Shown: positions 25,446-34,843 of the stretch, piece after piece | How positions within the stretch are numbered: position 1 is the first letter of the stretch | How the letters are laid out: every line of letters begins with the position of its first letter | Source: Burkholderiaceae bacterium | GTDB taxonomy: Bacteria; Pseudomonadota; Gammaproteobacteria; Burkholderiales; WYBJ01 | Direction: 5' to 3' | NCBI GenBank assembly: GCA_011525945.1 | Contig: WYBJ01000189.1 | Span: forward strand, 1 to 37,040 | Length of the DNA: 37,040 nucleotides | Program-made: the position numbers and the translations under genes | The notes under the pieces: generated by a model | Seen by the model: only the letters and a program-made list of their open reading frames with translations | What the model was told of the DNA's origin: nothing | Databases searched by the model: none

Positions 25446-27347
25446 CTATGCGTGCAAGTAATCCCACAGCCGCGACGCGCGTTCGACGATCGCGTCGACA
25501 TCCTCGGCGAGCACGTGTCGCGCACCCGCCAACGCCATGGCCGCGGCGTGAACGCGCGCGAGATAGGCATCCTTCGAGGTGTGGCGCTCCTCGATCGACG
25601 CGCGCGGATCGCCGCTGCGGCCGCGCTGCGCGCGCGTGAGCGCAAACGGCAAGGTGGATCCCATCATCTGCATGAGTTCACCGGCTGCGCCGGTATCGGG
25701 ATGGCGCGGATTCCAGCCGCAGTAGGTCGCAAGCGGCACTGCCAGCTCGGGCGGACGGATACCGGCCAGCTCGTTGCCGTCGGCGTCGATCTTGGACACG
25801 TAGCTGCGATACGGCGCGCCCGTCCTGGGCGGATAGGCCGCGATCCCGCGCTCGATGTCGGGCCCGAAGTCGAGCCGCCGCGGGCGCACGATCGTCTCGG
25901 GGAAACGCACGCCGGGAAGCGTGCCGAAGAAGCTCGCCAGGTCCTCGGCTTGCACCGCGCTGCCATCGGCAAGGCGGGGAAAGGCGCTCGCGGGCGGCGC
26001 GGTTTCGCTGCTCACCCACCGATCCAGATTCACTAATGCCGCGCGCATGAGTGGTGCATAGTCGACGACGTTGAAACGCTGCAAACCGCGATCGCCGGTG
26101 TTCGGATCGGCTTCGAGCGGGGGCAGCGCGCCGGGCGTGTGCTGCGTGCCGGCAAGCGCATAGATGCGTACGAACTCGGGTGGCTCGAGGTCGCGACTGC
26201 CCTCGATGTCGGTATGGGTCAGCGACGCGTCGCCGCGCCAGTACTCGGCCGAGGAGTTGGTGAGGAAAATGCGCGGCGCCTTGGTGCGTGCGCCAAGGCG
26301 CGCGAACAAGTCCGCCGCGTTGAATGGCGGCAGCTCGCCGACCGCATCCTTGGCGTTGAGCGAGGGTTGGCCGAAACGCAGATTGAATTCGCCGCGACGC
26401 CCGCCCGCGATATGCGGGATTACGGCATCGAACACGGCCCTGCCCTGTTCGTCCTGATCGAGCCCGAGATGCAGCATCTGGCGCAGGAAGCGGCCGGTCT
26501 GCGAGACGCCGAAGAGGTAGCTGCGCTCGATCGCCTCGGCGCAGGGATTGCCGGCGCGGCCCCAGCGCAGATACCCCGCGCAATCGCGAATCGCGAGAAA
26601 GCCCAGGCCGGCGATGGGCGGGTTGGCGCTGCGATAAATGACTTCGTAGATCGCACCCGGGATGAAGCCTTCGCTCAGCTCGATGTGCCCGGGATCGGAA
26701 AAGCGCCACGCAGTGCGCGCAACCTCGACCGGCTCGGCGCCCGCGTACACCTTCACCCGCAAGCGCGCGGTCGGGTCGTCGAGATCGACCGTCGGGTTCG
26801 GAATGTGATAGCGGTCGGCAAGCGGCAGGATCTGCACGCGCTTGTTCGGCTGCATCTGGCAGCGCAGCTCGCCGACGACACCTTGCGCCCGCGGCGCATC
26901 GAGCGCCATCAGGCCGTCGCGCCGCGGCACGTCGATCTGCCAGCCCACCCACGCGAGCGTGTAGCCGTGCCGCATGAGGAAGCCGTTGCCGAACTCGGCT
27001 TCGGTCGCCGGATCGGGCACGCGCGGCGCGCTGTTCAGCATGCCGAGCACGACCTTGCGGCCGCGGTTCACGCAATCGAGCAGCAGCCGGCCGTTACCCT
27101 TGCGCGCCTCGACCGGCTTCAGCAGATAGAAGTCGGCGGCGAACTCGACTTGGCCGTGCGCGTTGCGCGGCGCGAGACCGATGTCGGTGACACGTGCGTT
27201 GCATTCGTCGTCCGGGTCGACTGCGAAACGCATCGTACCGGCGAGCTTTTCGTAGGCGACGCCTTGGCCGCGGGCCTCGTTGCGTTGGCCGAAGGGTTTG
27301 CCGTCAAGGACGAGCGATCGTGTCGCGATGACGAGCTCGGTGACCAT
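25446..27347 (-). CDS. Alpha/beta hydrolase domain-containing protein (large, 633 residues)
   Basis: A 633-residue protein with a nucleophile elbow GVSQTGRFLR (Ser282; G-x-S-x-T-G) typical of the large alpha/beta-hydrolase-domain family (PF20091 type). The N-terminal 200 residues are beta-rich (DFYLLKPVEARKGNGRLLLD), and VYAGAEPVEVARTAWRFSD follows. IYALAGTQHTPG probably supplies the His. No signal peptide is present. GGGAGG precedes ATG 27347; the frame to 27704 is antisense to the neighbour. Family members are uncharacterised hydrolases common near catabolic clusters. It is transcribed divergently from the flavoprotein gene, across a gap containing small palindromes. Confidence 0.86.
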   Translation of the reverse strand: MVTELVIATRSLVLDGKPFGQRNEARGQGVAYEKLAGTMRFAVDPDDECNARVTDIGLAPRNAHGQVEFAADFYLLKPVEARKGNGRLLLDCVNRGRKVVLGMLNSAPRVPDPATEAEFGNGFLMRHGYTLAWVGWQIDVPRRDGLMALDAPRAQGVVGELRCQMQPNKRVQILPLADRYHIPNPTVDLDDPTARLRVKVYAGAEPVEVARTAWRFSDPGHIELSEGFIPGAIYEVIYRSANPPIAGLGFLAIRDCAGYLRWGRAGNPCAEAIERSYLFGVSQTGRFLRQMLHLGLDQDEQGRAVFDAVIPHIAGGRRGEFNLRFGQPSLNAKDAVGELPPFNAADLFARLGARTKAPRIFLTNSSAEYWRGDASLTHTDIEGSRDLEPPEFVRIYALAGTQHTPGALPPLEADPNTGDRGLQRFNVVDYAPLMRAALVNLDRWVSSETAPPASAFPRLADGSAVQAEDLASFFGTLPGVRFPETIVRPRRLDFGPDIERGIAAYPPRTGAPYRSYVSKIDADGNELAGIRPPELAVPLATYCGWNPRHPDTGAAGELMQMMGSTLPFALTRAQRGRSGDPRASIEERHTSKDAYLARVHAAAMALAGARHVLAEDVDAIVERASRLWDYLHA

Positions 27348-27425
27348 CGTGCGGACCTCCCTTGCAGAAGGCGCGGCGGACTGCCGCGCGTGCCGGATGC
27401 GGAGTCGATCGGCGTTTGCCGGGAT

Positions 27426-27467
27426 CGGTTGCGCGTCAACCGGTGCGCAGCCGATGCGATAGTATCG
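27426..27467. promoter_or_regulatory. Two small inverted repeats in a divergent promoter gap
   Basis: CGGTTG (27426-27431) and CAACCG (27437-27442) form a perfect 6-bp inverted repeat with spacer CGCGT. CGATA-G-TATCG (27457-27467) is a second palindrome 15 bases on. Both lie in the 157-base gap between the hydrolase and flavoprotein starts, where an operator would be expected. Short arms mean chance is possible. Confidence 0.35.
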
Positions 27468-27522
27468 TGCAAACAGCCGGCGCGCGGAACTCCAGCCGCC
27501 GATCATGCGGAGATTCTCACCC

Positions 27523-29154
27523 ATGTCTTCAGCCGTGACCGCCGAGGAAACGGCGGATGTAGCAGCGCATATCGTGGCCGATGTCGTCGTCATCGGGTTC
27601 GGGTCGGCCGGCGGGTGTGCGGCGATCGAAGCACACGATGCCGGTGCCGAGGTGGTCGTGCTGGAAAAGCAGCCCGAGGAAACGCACGTTTCCAACACGC
27701 GCATGAGTGGCGGCGGCTTCCACAGTCCGGATCCTGCCGGCGACAGCGAAGCGCTGAAAGCCTACGCCAAGGCGATGTTCAGCGGCGATGGTCTGCCGCA
27801 GACGCTCGAGGGCGCCCAGAGCGAGTTTGCCGACGAGTTGGCGCAGCTATGGGCGCAGTACGCCACGCAGAACGCCCGCTTCATGCAAGGGCTCGATCCC
27901 GCGTTCCTCGCCGTGCCCTCCGGCGGCGCCGCCTTTCCCGACTTTCCGGGCGCGGCGCGTTGCGGCTACGCCGTGGTTCGAAGCACGTATACCGGACGCT
28001 ACGACGAAGACGCGCTCGCGGGTCGCACCAAGGAAACCGCCAAGTCCGCCAAGCAGTCGGGTGAGGCGTTTCACGCTTGCATGCTGACCGGCATCCAGGC
28101 GCGCGCCATCCCCATCGACTACGGCGTCGCCGCGACCGAGCTGCTCTTCGACGGCGCTGCGGTGACGGGCGTGCGCGCACAGTGTGGCTCACAGCAGCGG
28201 CTCTACCGCGCCCGGCGTGCGGTCATCATCGCCTGCGGCGGCTACGAATACAACGTGCGCATGCGCAAGGCCTTTCTCGAAGGCCCGGGGCGCGATGGTT
28301 GGGCGTTTTACGGCTCGCCTGCGAACACGGGTGATGGCATCCGCATGGCGCTCAGGATCGGCGCGGCGCTGGCGCGCGTCGGCAGCGTCGCGGGGCGCGT
28401 CATCTGCGCGATCCCCGAGCGGCGCAATGGACTGCGCATCGGCATGAACACCTCGGGCGTGGGCAAACCGAACGCGATCGTCGTCGACAATCGCGGCCGG
28501 CGCTATGCCTCCGAGCGCCGCATCACGAGGAACCCGAGCCGCTACATCTTCTACAAGGAAGCGCTCGAGTTCGATACGCACAAGCTCACCTATCCGCGCA
28601 TTCCGTCGTGGATGATCTTCGATGCGGTGATGATGCGCCGCGGCCCGGTGGTAAGCGTCGCCGCGGCGGCCTACAACGGCATCGACTGGGGTGAGGACAA
28701 CGGCAACGCACTGCGTAATGGCTGGATTCTTTCGGGCCAAACGCTTGACCAGCTTGCGCAGCGCATCGCGAGCCATCCCGACAATCGCGGCGCGATGGAT
28801 GCCGATGCGCTCGCGACCTCGGTCGCACAGTGGAACCGCTATTGCGCCGAGCGCCACGATCCCGACTTCGCGCGCGAGGCGGCATCGATGGGGCCGGTGT
28901 CGCAGCCGCCCTTCTACGCCATGCCGCTCTACCCCGGTGGGCCGAACACCAAGGGCGGATTGCGCGCCGATGCGCAGCGCCGCGTGCTCGACTGGGACGA
29001 CAAACCCATTGCGCGACTGTACGCGGCGGGCGAGATCTGCTCGGTGTTCCAGTTCGTCTACCAGGGCGGCGGCAATCTCGCCGAAGGCATCGCGTTCGGG
29101 CGGGTCGCCGGGCGCAATGCGGCGGCAGAGGCGCGAATGACATCCGAGCGCTGA
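27523..29154 (+). CDS. FAD-dependent oxidoreductase, fumarate reductase/succinate dehydrogenase flavoprotein type
   Basis: 543 residues. DVVVIGFGSAGGCAAIEAHD is the FAD Rossmann GxGxxG motif, ending in VVVLEK. The capping-domain region includes YGSPANTGDGIRMALRIGAA, and the C-terminus has IARLYAAGEICSVFQFVYQG followed by GNLAEGIAFGRVAGRNAA, the second FAD contact seen in fumarate reductases, 3-ketosteroid delta-1-dehydrogenases and tricarballylate dehydrogenases. It would reduce or desaturate an organic acid or ketone; substrate unclear. CGGAG is ten bases before ATG 27523; ATG 27505 adds six residues and is an alternative. No signal peptide. It converges with the MmgE/PrpD gene. Confidence 0.9.
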   Translation: MSSAVTAEETADVAAHIVADVVVIGFGSAGGCAAIEAHDAGAEVVVLEKQPEETHVSNTRMSGGGFHSPDPAGDSEALKAYAKAMFSGDGLPQTLEGAQSEFADELAQLWAQYATQNARFMQGLDPAFLAVPSGGAAFPDFPGAARCGYAVVRSTYTGRYDEDALAGRTKETAKSAKQSGEAFHACMLTGIQARAIPIDYGVAATELLFDGAAVTGVRAQCGSQQRLYRARRAVIIACGGYEYNVRMRKAFLEGPGRDGWAFYGSPANTGDGIRMALRIGAALARVGSVAGRVICAIPERRNGLRIGMNTSGVGKPNAIVVDNRGRRYASERRITRNPSRYIFYKEALEFDTHKLTYPRIPSWMIFDAVMMRRGPVVSVAAAAYNGIDWGEDNGNALRNGWILSGQTLDQLAQRIASHPDNRGAMDADALATSVAQWNRYCAERHDPDFAREAASMGPVSQPPFYAMPLYPGGPNTKGGLRADAQRRVLDWDDKPIARLYAAGEICSVFQFVYQGGGNLAEGIAFGRVAGRNAAAEARMTSER

Positions 29155-29283
29155 CGGAACGATTCGGACCGCTTCTCGTCTTGCCTGCCTGTGTGAGCTG
29201 CGGGCAGCGGCAACAGCCAAGATCCGCTGAAGGAAGACTGGAATGGAATCGACCGCGGCGCGAGGCACGCGATCGAGCTTGCG

Positions 29284-30687
29284 TCAGTGCCTCGCCCAGG
29301 CGCACAAGGCGCCGGCGAGATCACGCGCGCTGTGACGCTCGAGCTCCGACACGATCTGCACGATGCGTTGTGCGTGATCGCTCGCCTTGCCGAACGCGGC
29401 ATTGTCGAGGAACTTGCGCAGCACCTCGTCGCGCGTCAGGGCGCGTGCGCCCGCACCGCGATTCACGCGTTCGTGATGAGCAAGCGTGCGCCCGTCTCGA
29501 AGCGTTATCGCGACCCCGCCGGAGAAGTACTCGGGAAACGCCGATTGCTCGTCCGGCGCATGCACCGTCCTGGCGGCCACGCCGAGAATCGTCGGATCGT
29601 TCAGAGCCTCCGGCTCGAGCTCTGCGAATCCGCAGCGGCCCCGAACCAGCGCGGCCGAAACCGTATAGAAGGCGCTGAACTTGGCGACGTAGTCGGTTGG
29701 AGGCTTGCGCCGCAGCGCCGGATTCTCGCAAACGTAGTGGAAGGTGTCGGGATGGAGTCGGACCTGCACGCCCGCGATGTCATCGGGCCGCAGCGAGTGC
29801 CGCTCCCTCAGCGTAATCGCGGAATCGATACATGCATGCAAGATGTGGCATACCGGATAGGGCTTGACCGCGACCTCTTCCGCGACCCAGCGCACGCCGA
29901 TGTCGTTTACGAGCGCGGGAAGATTCACGTCCTTCTGGTTGGCGCCCGCGTGCGTGCGAAAAAGGCCGTCGCTACCCTCGTAGACGAGCTGCGTGCCGAT
30001 GAAGCCGCCGGCGGCGAGGCTCGCAGCCGTCATGCCACCGACGGCGGCCCAACCGGGATGCATGCGCTTGTTCCATGCGCCGTCCGCGCGGTGCTCCGCG
30101 ATCGCTGCGGCGGTGCTGCCTGCCAGGCCCTGGGCCATGACGAGCCGTTCGGCGTCAAGCCCGAGCAGCTTGCCCGCCGCCAGCGCGCATGCGCCGTGGC
30201 CCAGGACACCGGTCGTGTGAAAGCCGGTCTTGTGCATCGCTCCATTGGCGGCAAGCCCCAGCCGTGTGGCGATCTCCACGCCCAGCGCATACGCCAGTAG
30301 GAGATCCGCCCCGGCGCAATCGCGCCACTCGCCGACCCCGAGCACGCACGGAAACACGCTCGCGCTCGGATGGACGGGACCGCCCGGATGGGTGTCATCG
30401 TAGTCGAGCCCATGCGCCAGCACGCCGTTCATCAGCGCAGCGTCCTTGAGCGGAAGTTTTCTCGCCATGCCAATCACGCTGCTCTCGGTGCTTCCCGCGA
30501 GCATGCCGATGCCTTCCAACGCGCGCGCGGCGAAATCGAAGCGGGTCGCCGCGATGGCGCCGCCGATCACATCCAGCATGTGATCCTTGAGAGTTTCGCG
30601 AAGCTGCGCCGGTAGATCCTCGTATCGAAGCGCCGAGGCAAAAGAGGCCAGCACCCGGGAGATGGAATCGCTTGGTGGCTTTGGCAC
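29284..30687 (-). CDS. MmgE/PrpD family protein
   Basis: 467 residues, full length for the family (2-methylcitrate dehydratase PrpD, cis-aconitate decarboxylase and relatives). Conserved segments: HMLDVIGGAIAATR, HGLDYDDTHPGGPVHPSASV (active-site His/Asp region), AMHKTGFHTTGVLGHGACAL, and VKPYPVCHILHACIDSA. Start is a GTG at 30687 with AGGAG nine bases upstream; family alignment begins just after it. The frame to 30876 has no support. It lies 34 bases after the Gfo/Idh/MocA gene on the same strand, so the two are probably one operon acting on a small hydroxy- or tricarboxylic acid. Exact substrate unknown. Confidence 0.9.
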   Translation of the reverse strand: MPKPPSDSISRVLASFASALRYEDLPAQLRETLKDHMLDVIGGAIAATRFDFAARALEGIGMLAGSTESSVIGMARKLPLKDAALMNGVLAHGLDYDDTHPGGPVHPSASVFPCVLGVGEWRDCAGADLLLAYALGVEIATRLGLAANGAMHKTGFHTTGVLGHGACALAAGKLLGLDAERLVMAQGLAGSTAAAIAEHRADGAWNKRMHPGWAAVGGMTAASLAAGGFIGTQLVYEGSDGLFRTHAGANQKDVNLPALVNDIGVRWVAEEVAVKPYPVCHILHACIDSAITLRERHSLRPDDIAGVQVRLHPDTFHYVCENPALRRKPPTDYVAKFSAFYTVSAALVRGRCGFAELEPEALNDPTILGVAARTVHAPDEQSAFPEYFSGGVAITLRDGRTLAHHERVNRGAGARALTRDEVLRKFLDNAAFGKASDHAQRIVQIVSELERHSARDLAGALCAWARH

Positions 30688-30721
30688 GGCTTGACTCCTG
30701 TGGGATGATGCTGCGCTCGCA

Positions 30722-31687
30722 TCACTCGCGCGGCGCGTTCGCCGCGAGCGCCGCGATGGTCGCCTCCAGCATGCCGACGCCCGCGAGCATCTGGCTGGGC
30801 GATATCGGATACTGGGCGCGGCCCTCGACCGCATCGGCGAACGCGTCCATCTGCAGGCGCAAGGTGTCGCGCGCATCGAAGGTCAGGCGCTGCGGCGGCG
30901 CGTCGGCCGTGTGCAGCACGAGCTCGGTAGCGCCGAGCGCCTCGGCCGAGCCGTACTTGCCGAAAACGTGCACGCGCCAGTACTGGGGGGTGCTGCGCAC
31001 CCCGCACAGCACGCCGCTCACCTTGTTCTCGAACTCGATGAACACCGACAACGTATCCACGGGGTCGGGTTCCGGCGGCCGCTCGACGAGCTGTGCGACG
31101 ACACGGCGCGCGGGTCCGGCCAGATTGACGAAAGCATCCATGATATGGATTCCCGTCGCGGTCAGGCCGCCGCCCGGAGATTCGGCCGGCGATTCGCGCC
31201 AGCCCGCATGGAATTTGCGCGTCGTCTCGTTGCTGAAGTGACCTTCGATGTGCAGGATATCGCCCAGCCGGCCGCTCGCGACCACCCGCTCGAGCTCCTG
31301 CATCGAGGCGAAGAAACGCTTGTCGTGGCCAAGCCCGAGCGGGACGCCGGCAGCGCGGCACGCGTCGATCGAGCGCCGCGCGTCCGCCGTGGTGAGCGCC
31401 AGCGGCTTTTCGCAGAACACCGCCTTACCCGCGCGCGCCGCTGCGATCGTCTGCTCGGCGTGCAACGAATGCGGCGTTGTCAGCACGACAGCCTGCACGG
31501 CCGAATCGGTGAGCACGTCCGCAAGCTCGGTCGAGATGGTCAGGCCGTGGTGGCGCGCGAAGTCATGAACCTTTTCGGGATGTCTCGACACGCAGCGCGA
31601 AAAGCGCAGCCTTTCGCTCTTTGCCTGCACGGCATCAACGATGTTCCTGCCCCAACGGCCGAGACCGACGATCGCTGCGTTGATCAT
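30722..31687 (-). CDS. Gfo/Idh/MocA family oxidoreductase
   Basis: 321 residues. The N-terminal NAD(P) domain has AAIVGLGRWGRNIV (GxGxxG), VVLTTPHSLHAEQ, and the catalytic EKP motif at residues 93-95 in VFCEKPLALT. The C-terminal beta domain includes GGLTATGIHIMDAFVNLAG, where His in the GxHxxD pattern is the usual proton-transfer residue. The family oxidises sugars, inositols and related alcohols. ATG 31687 is chosen because the sequence begins directly with MINAAIVG and AGGGG lies about ten bases upstream. First gene of the two-gene unit with MmgE/PrpD; divergent from the amidohydrolase. Confidence 0.92.
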   Translation of the reverse strand: MINAAIVGLGRWGRNIVDAVQAKSERLRFSRCVSRHPEKVHDFARHHGLTISTELADVLTDSAVQAVVLTTPHSLHAEQTIAAARAGKAVFCEKPLALTTADARRSIDACRAAGVPLGLGHDKRFFASMQELERVVASGRLGDILHIEGHFSNETTRKFHAGWRESPAESPGGGLTATGIHIMDAFVNLAGPARRVVAQLVERPPEPDPVDTLSVFIEFENKVSGVLCGVRSTPQYWRVHVFGKYGSAEALGATELVLHTADAPPQRLTFDARDTLRLQMDAFADAVEGRAQYPISPSQMLAGVGMLEATIAALAANAPRE

Positions 31688-31982
31688 GGTTTGACAACCC
31701 CTGAATGGGCCGCGCCTTCCCGGCAAGCGGCTGTCGGCTATGGTACCGTCCCGCTCCCTTCACGGCCATCGGCGTCTGGCCACGTTCTGGTGCGACGCGC
31801 GCGCTGCACTCGGTCTCGAGCAGCCGCGCGCCGGGCGCCGCGTCGCTCGCGGCGCAACGCGGCATTGCGCGATTCGCGCGCACGCGCTAACTTTCGTGTC
31901 GCCCGCAAGCTGAGGGATTCTGCGCCCGCGGGCTTCCCTGTGATGCCATACCTTGGGCGCTGCGATCGCCACGGAGAAGCCG
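31688..31982. other. Divergent intergenic region with a GC-rich hairpin
   Basis: 295 bases between divergent starts. Around 31798-31832 a long imperfect hairpin is formed by GCGCGCG-CTGC and GCAG-C-CGCGCGC. TTGACA occurs at 31691-31696 but has no -10 at a proper distance. I see no gene here. Confidence 0.35.
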
Positions 31983-33209
31983 ATGGATCTCGTCATTCGC
32001 AATGCCCGTCTGTTCGACCGCGATCCGCAGTCGCCCTGCGACATTGGCATCGAGGACGGGCGCATCGTCGCGATCGAGACCCGCCTTAACGCCGCCGGCC
32101 CGAGCTTCGATGCACAGGGCCGCCTTGCCTGCCCCGGCCTGATCGAGACCCACATCCACATCGACAAGTCGCGCATCATCGACCGCTGCGCGCCGCAAGA
32201 GCGCAGCGCGTTGAGCCCGATACTCGGGGTTGCGCCGCTCAAGCCTGCCATGACGGTTGAGGACGTGCGCGAACGGGCGGCGCGTACGCTCGAGGCCTGC
32301 ATCGTGCACGGGACGACACGGATGCGCACGCAAGTCGAAGTCGATCCCGGCATCGGCATGCGCGGCTTCGAAGCCGTGCAGTCGCTGATCGCCGAGTATC
32401 GATGGGCGATCGACATCGAGATCTGCGTGTTCCCGCAGGAAGGTCTCACCAACTACCCCGGGACCGACGAGCTGCTGGTGGCCGCACTGAAGCGCGGCGC
32501 CAAGCTGATCGGCGGGGCGCCCCGCTACGACACCGATGCCCGCGCCCAGATCGAGCGCGTGTTCGAGCTGGCGCGCGAATTCGATGTCGATATCGACATC
32601 CACCTCGATGTGGGTCACAGCGCGCAATCGATGGACGTGCATGTCGTGCGCGAGCTGACCGAGAAGTACCGGCGCGGCGGGCGCGTCGTGGTCGGGCATA
32701 TGGCGAAGCTCTCGCTGCTGCCGCCGGCCGAGCTTGCGGTCGTGGCACGCCAGCTCGCCGATGCCGGGATCGCGGTGACCGTGCTGCCGGCAACCGATCT
32801 CTTCCTCATGGGGCGCGACCAGGAGCACAGTGTGCGCCGCGGCGTCGCCGACGCCAACGCGCTGCTCGGCTACGGCGTCAACTGCTCGCTGTCGTCGAAC
32901 AATATCCTCAATCCGGCCACGCCTTATGGCGACTGCTCGTTGATGCGTATCGCGAATCTCTACGCCAACATTCTGCAGGTCGATCGCCCGGAGCAACTGC
33001 GCGAATGCTTCAACATGCTCACCAGCCGGTCCGCCCGGCTGCTCAACATGGCCGACTATGGCTTCGCGCCCGGCCGTCCCGCCGACGTGGCGATATTCGA
33101 TGCGCACACGCCGGAGCAGGCGATCGCCGAGATCGCCCGCCCGGTGGCGGTGTTTAAATCAGGCAAGCAGACGGTGCGTTGGCATGCGCCGGAGCTGGTG
33201 CGGCATTGA
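31983..33209 (+). CDS. Cytosine deaminase-like amidohydrolase with altered active-site residues
   Basis: 408 residues of the amidohydrolase superfamily. The start MDLVIRNARLFD and end FGFAPGRPADVAIFD-like segment (YGFAPGRPADVAIFD) are the usual composite-domain strands. Metal motifs: HIH (His57, His59) in IETHIHIDKS, His207 in IDIHLDVGHS, and His239 in VVGHMAKL. Compared with E. coli CodA (HCDE, catalytic Glu217; metal Asp313) or AtzC (ASDNI), the positions here are Val210 in HLDV and Asn306 in SLSSNNILNP, so the acid/base Glu and metal Asp appear replaced. GGAG is six bases before ATG 31983. It heads a plus-strand run with a quinone oxidoreductase, cupin, tctC and ligJ. Substrate, and whether it is a hydrolase at all, are open. 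Confidence 0.85.
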   Translation: MDLVIRNARLFDRDPQSPCDIGIEDGRIVAIETRLNAAGPSFDAQGRLACPGLIETHIHIDKSRIIDRCAPQERSALSPILGVAPLKPAMTVEDVRERAARTLEACIVHGTTRMRTQVEVDPGIGMRGFEAVQSLIAEYRWAIDIEICVFPQEGLTNYPGTDELLVAALKRGAKLIGGAPRYDTDARAQIERVFELAREFDVDIDIHLDVGHSAQSMDVHVVRELTEKYRRGGRVVVGHMAKLSLLPPAELAVVARQLADAGIAVTVLPATDLFLMGRDQEHSVRRGVADANALLGYGVNCSLSSNNILNPATPYGDCSLMRIANLYANILQVDRPEQLRECFNMLTSRSARLLNMADYGFAPGRPADVAIFDAHTPEQAIAEIARPVAVFKSGKQTVRWHAPELVRH

Positions 33210-33267
33210 GCGAAAAGCGCATTGGCGGGACAATCACGCGATCGAAGAGCGATCATCGGAGTACGTT

Positions 33268-34257
33268 ATGTCCATAGGTACGCGCATGAAGGCGATCGAG
33301 ATCGCCACGCCGGGTGGACCCGAGGTGCTTACGCCCGCCGAGCGGCCGGTGCCGCAACCGGCCAAGGGCGAGGTGCTCATCCGAGTAGCCGCGGCCGGTG
33401 TCAACGGGCCGGATCTCATGCAGCGCAAGGGTCTGTACCCTGCGCCTGCGGGCGCCTCGGATCTGCCGGGGCTCGAAGTCTCCGGCGAAATCGTGGCACT
33501 GGGCGAAGGGGTCGAGCGATGGTCGCCTGGTGAGAACGTTTGCGCGCTCACCAACGGTGGCGGCTATGCCGAGTATTGTGTCGCCGATGCGCAGCAGTGC
33601 CTGCCGATCCCGAAGGGGATCGATTTGCGCGACGCAGCCGGCTTGCCCGAAACCTTCTTCACGGTCTGGAGCAACGTCTTCATCGGCGCCCAACTGCAAG
33701 CCGGCGAGACCTTTCTCGTCCATGGCGGCGCCGGCGGCATCGGCACCACGGCAATCCAGCTCGGTAAAGCCTTCGGCGCCAAGGTGATCGCCACCGACAG
33801 CCCGCAGGCGCGCTGCAAGATCTGCTGCGACCTGGGCGCGGATCGCGTCGTCGACTACAAAGAGGAGGATTTCGTCGAGATCGTACGCGCGGCCGGCGGC
33901 GCCAACGTCATTCTCGACATCGTCGGCGGACCGAATATCGAGAAGAACATCAAGGCTGCAGCGCCCGACGCGCGCATCATCCAGCTCGCGTTCGCACTCG
34001 GCTCGAAGGTCGAGATCAACCTCATGCCGATCATGCTCAAGCGCCTGACGTATACCGGCTCGACGCTGCGCACCCGGCCGGCGCAGTTCAAGGCGCGGGT
34101 CGCGCGCGAGCTTCACGCCCAAGTCTGGCCGCATATCGAAGCCGGCCGCATCCGCGTGGTCACGAACCGGACCTTCGCCCTGGCCGATGCGGCGAAAGCG
34201 CATGCGACCATGGAAAGCGCCGCGCACGTCGGCAAGATCTTGCTGGTGAACGTATAG
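33268..34257 (+). CDS. Zinc-independent quinone oxidoreductase/alcohol dehydrogenase (PIG3 family)
   Basis: 329 residues of the medium-chain dehydrogenase/reductase superfamily. AAAGVNGPDLMQRKGLYPAP and LPGLEVSGEIVALGEGVERW match the PIG3/TP53I3-type quinone oxidoreductase branch. VHGGAGGIGTTAIQLGKAFG is the NADPH Rossmann motif; the structural zinc cysteines are absent. The enzyme reduces quinones or enones with NADPH. GGAG is six bases before ATG 33268 (ATG 33286 is the alternative). It is 58 bases after the amidohydrolase and 25 bases before the cupin, probably one operon. Confidence 0.91.
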   Translation: MSIGTRMKAIEIATPGGPEVLTPAERPVPQPAKGEVLIRVAAAGVNGPDLMQRKGLYPAPAGASDLPGLEVSGEIVALGEGVERWSPGENVCALTNGGGYAEYCVADAQQCLPIPKGIDLRDAAGLPETFFTVWSNVFIGAQLQAGETFLVHGGAGGIGTTAIQLGKAFGAKVIATDSPQARCKICCDLGADRVVDYKEEDFVEIVRAAGGANVILDIVGGPNIEKNIKAAAPDARIIQLAFALGSKVEINLMPIMLKRLTYTGSTLRTRPAQFKARVARELHAQVWPHIEAGRIRVVTNRTFALADAAKAHATMESAAHVGKILLVNV

Positions 34258-34282
34258 TCGCGGTACGGAGCGCAGATCCGCC

Positions 34283-34690
34283 ATGACGACTCCGTTGCGC
34301 GCCCCGGCGCTGAACATCAATGACCTCAAGCGTTTTTCCCCGCTAGCACGGGTGAATCTGGCGCTGCTGCAGTCGAAGGATCTGGTCACGCGCATGAACT
34401 GCTACGAGCCCGGCCAGGTCACGCCCGTGCACATGCATCCCGAGCACGATGAGATCGTCTTCTGCGTCGAAGGAAGGGGGCGGATCACATTCGCAGGGCT
34501 CGACGAGGTGCCGCTCTCGCCCGGCAGCCTCGCGCTGCTGCCGGCGGGCATCGTACACGGCATCGAAGCCGCGCCCGACAGCCGCATGGTGGTGATCTAC
34601 GTGGTCGACGCGGGCTATACCAGCGTGCGGCCGAGCGCGCCATCGGTCGATGCTTCGATACGCCTGCCTGGAGAGAAGGATCTGGGCTGA
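34283..34690 (+). CDS. Cupin domain-containing protein
   Basis: 135 residues, a single cupin barrel. Motif 1 is complete: GQVTPVHMHPEHDEIVFCVEG, with His50, His52 and Glu57 as metal ligands. Motif 2 is PGSLALLPAGIVHGIEAAPD with His92, so all four ligands are present. Small cupins act as dioxygenases, isomerases or ligand-binding proteins; the function here is unknown. It follows the quinone oxidoreductase closely (25 bases). Confidence 0.9.
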   Translation: MTTPLRAPALNINDLKRFSPLARVNLALLQSKDLVTRMNCYEPGQVTPVHMHPEHDEIVFCVEGRGRITFAGLDEVPLSPGSLALLPAGIVHGIEAAPDSRMVVIYVVDAGYTSVRPSAPSVDASIRLPGEKDLG

Positions 34691-34843
34691 TCGGGCCGCG
34701 CCGAAGTCGGCCGGCCTACTGACGCGCACAACTCGGCGCACGACAAAGGCCCGAGCACGAACCATACGAGAGACCGCGGCAGGCGTGCGGCGCCGCGCCC
34801 GCGTCCATTCATCGTTCGCACACGCCACAGACAGGGAGGGAAG

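Noticed and set aside
26139..28064. 641-residue plus-strand open frame
   Set aside because: Antisense to the alpha/beta-hydrolase gene and out of frame with the flavoprotein; no recognisable domain.
31691..31696. TTGACA as a promoter for the amidohydrolase
   Set aside because: No -10-like hexamer lies 16-18 bases downstream, and the gene start is almost 290 bases away.
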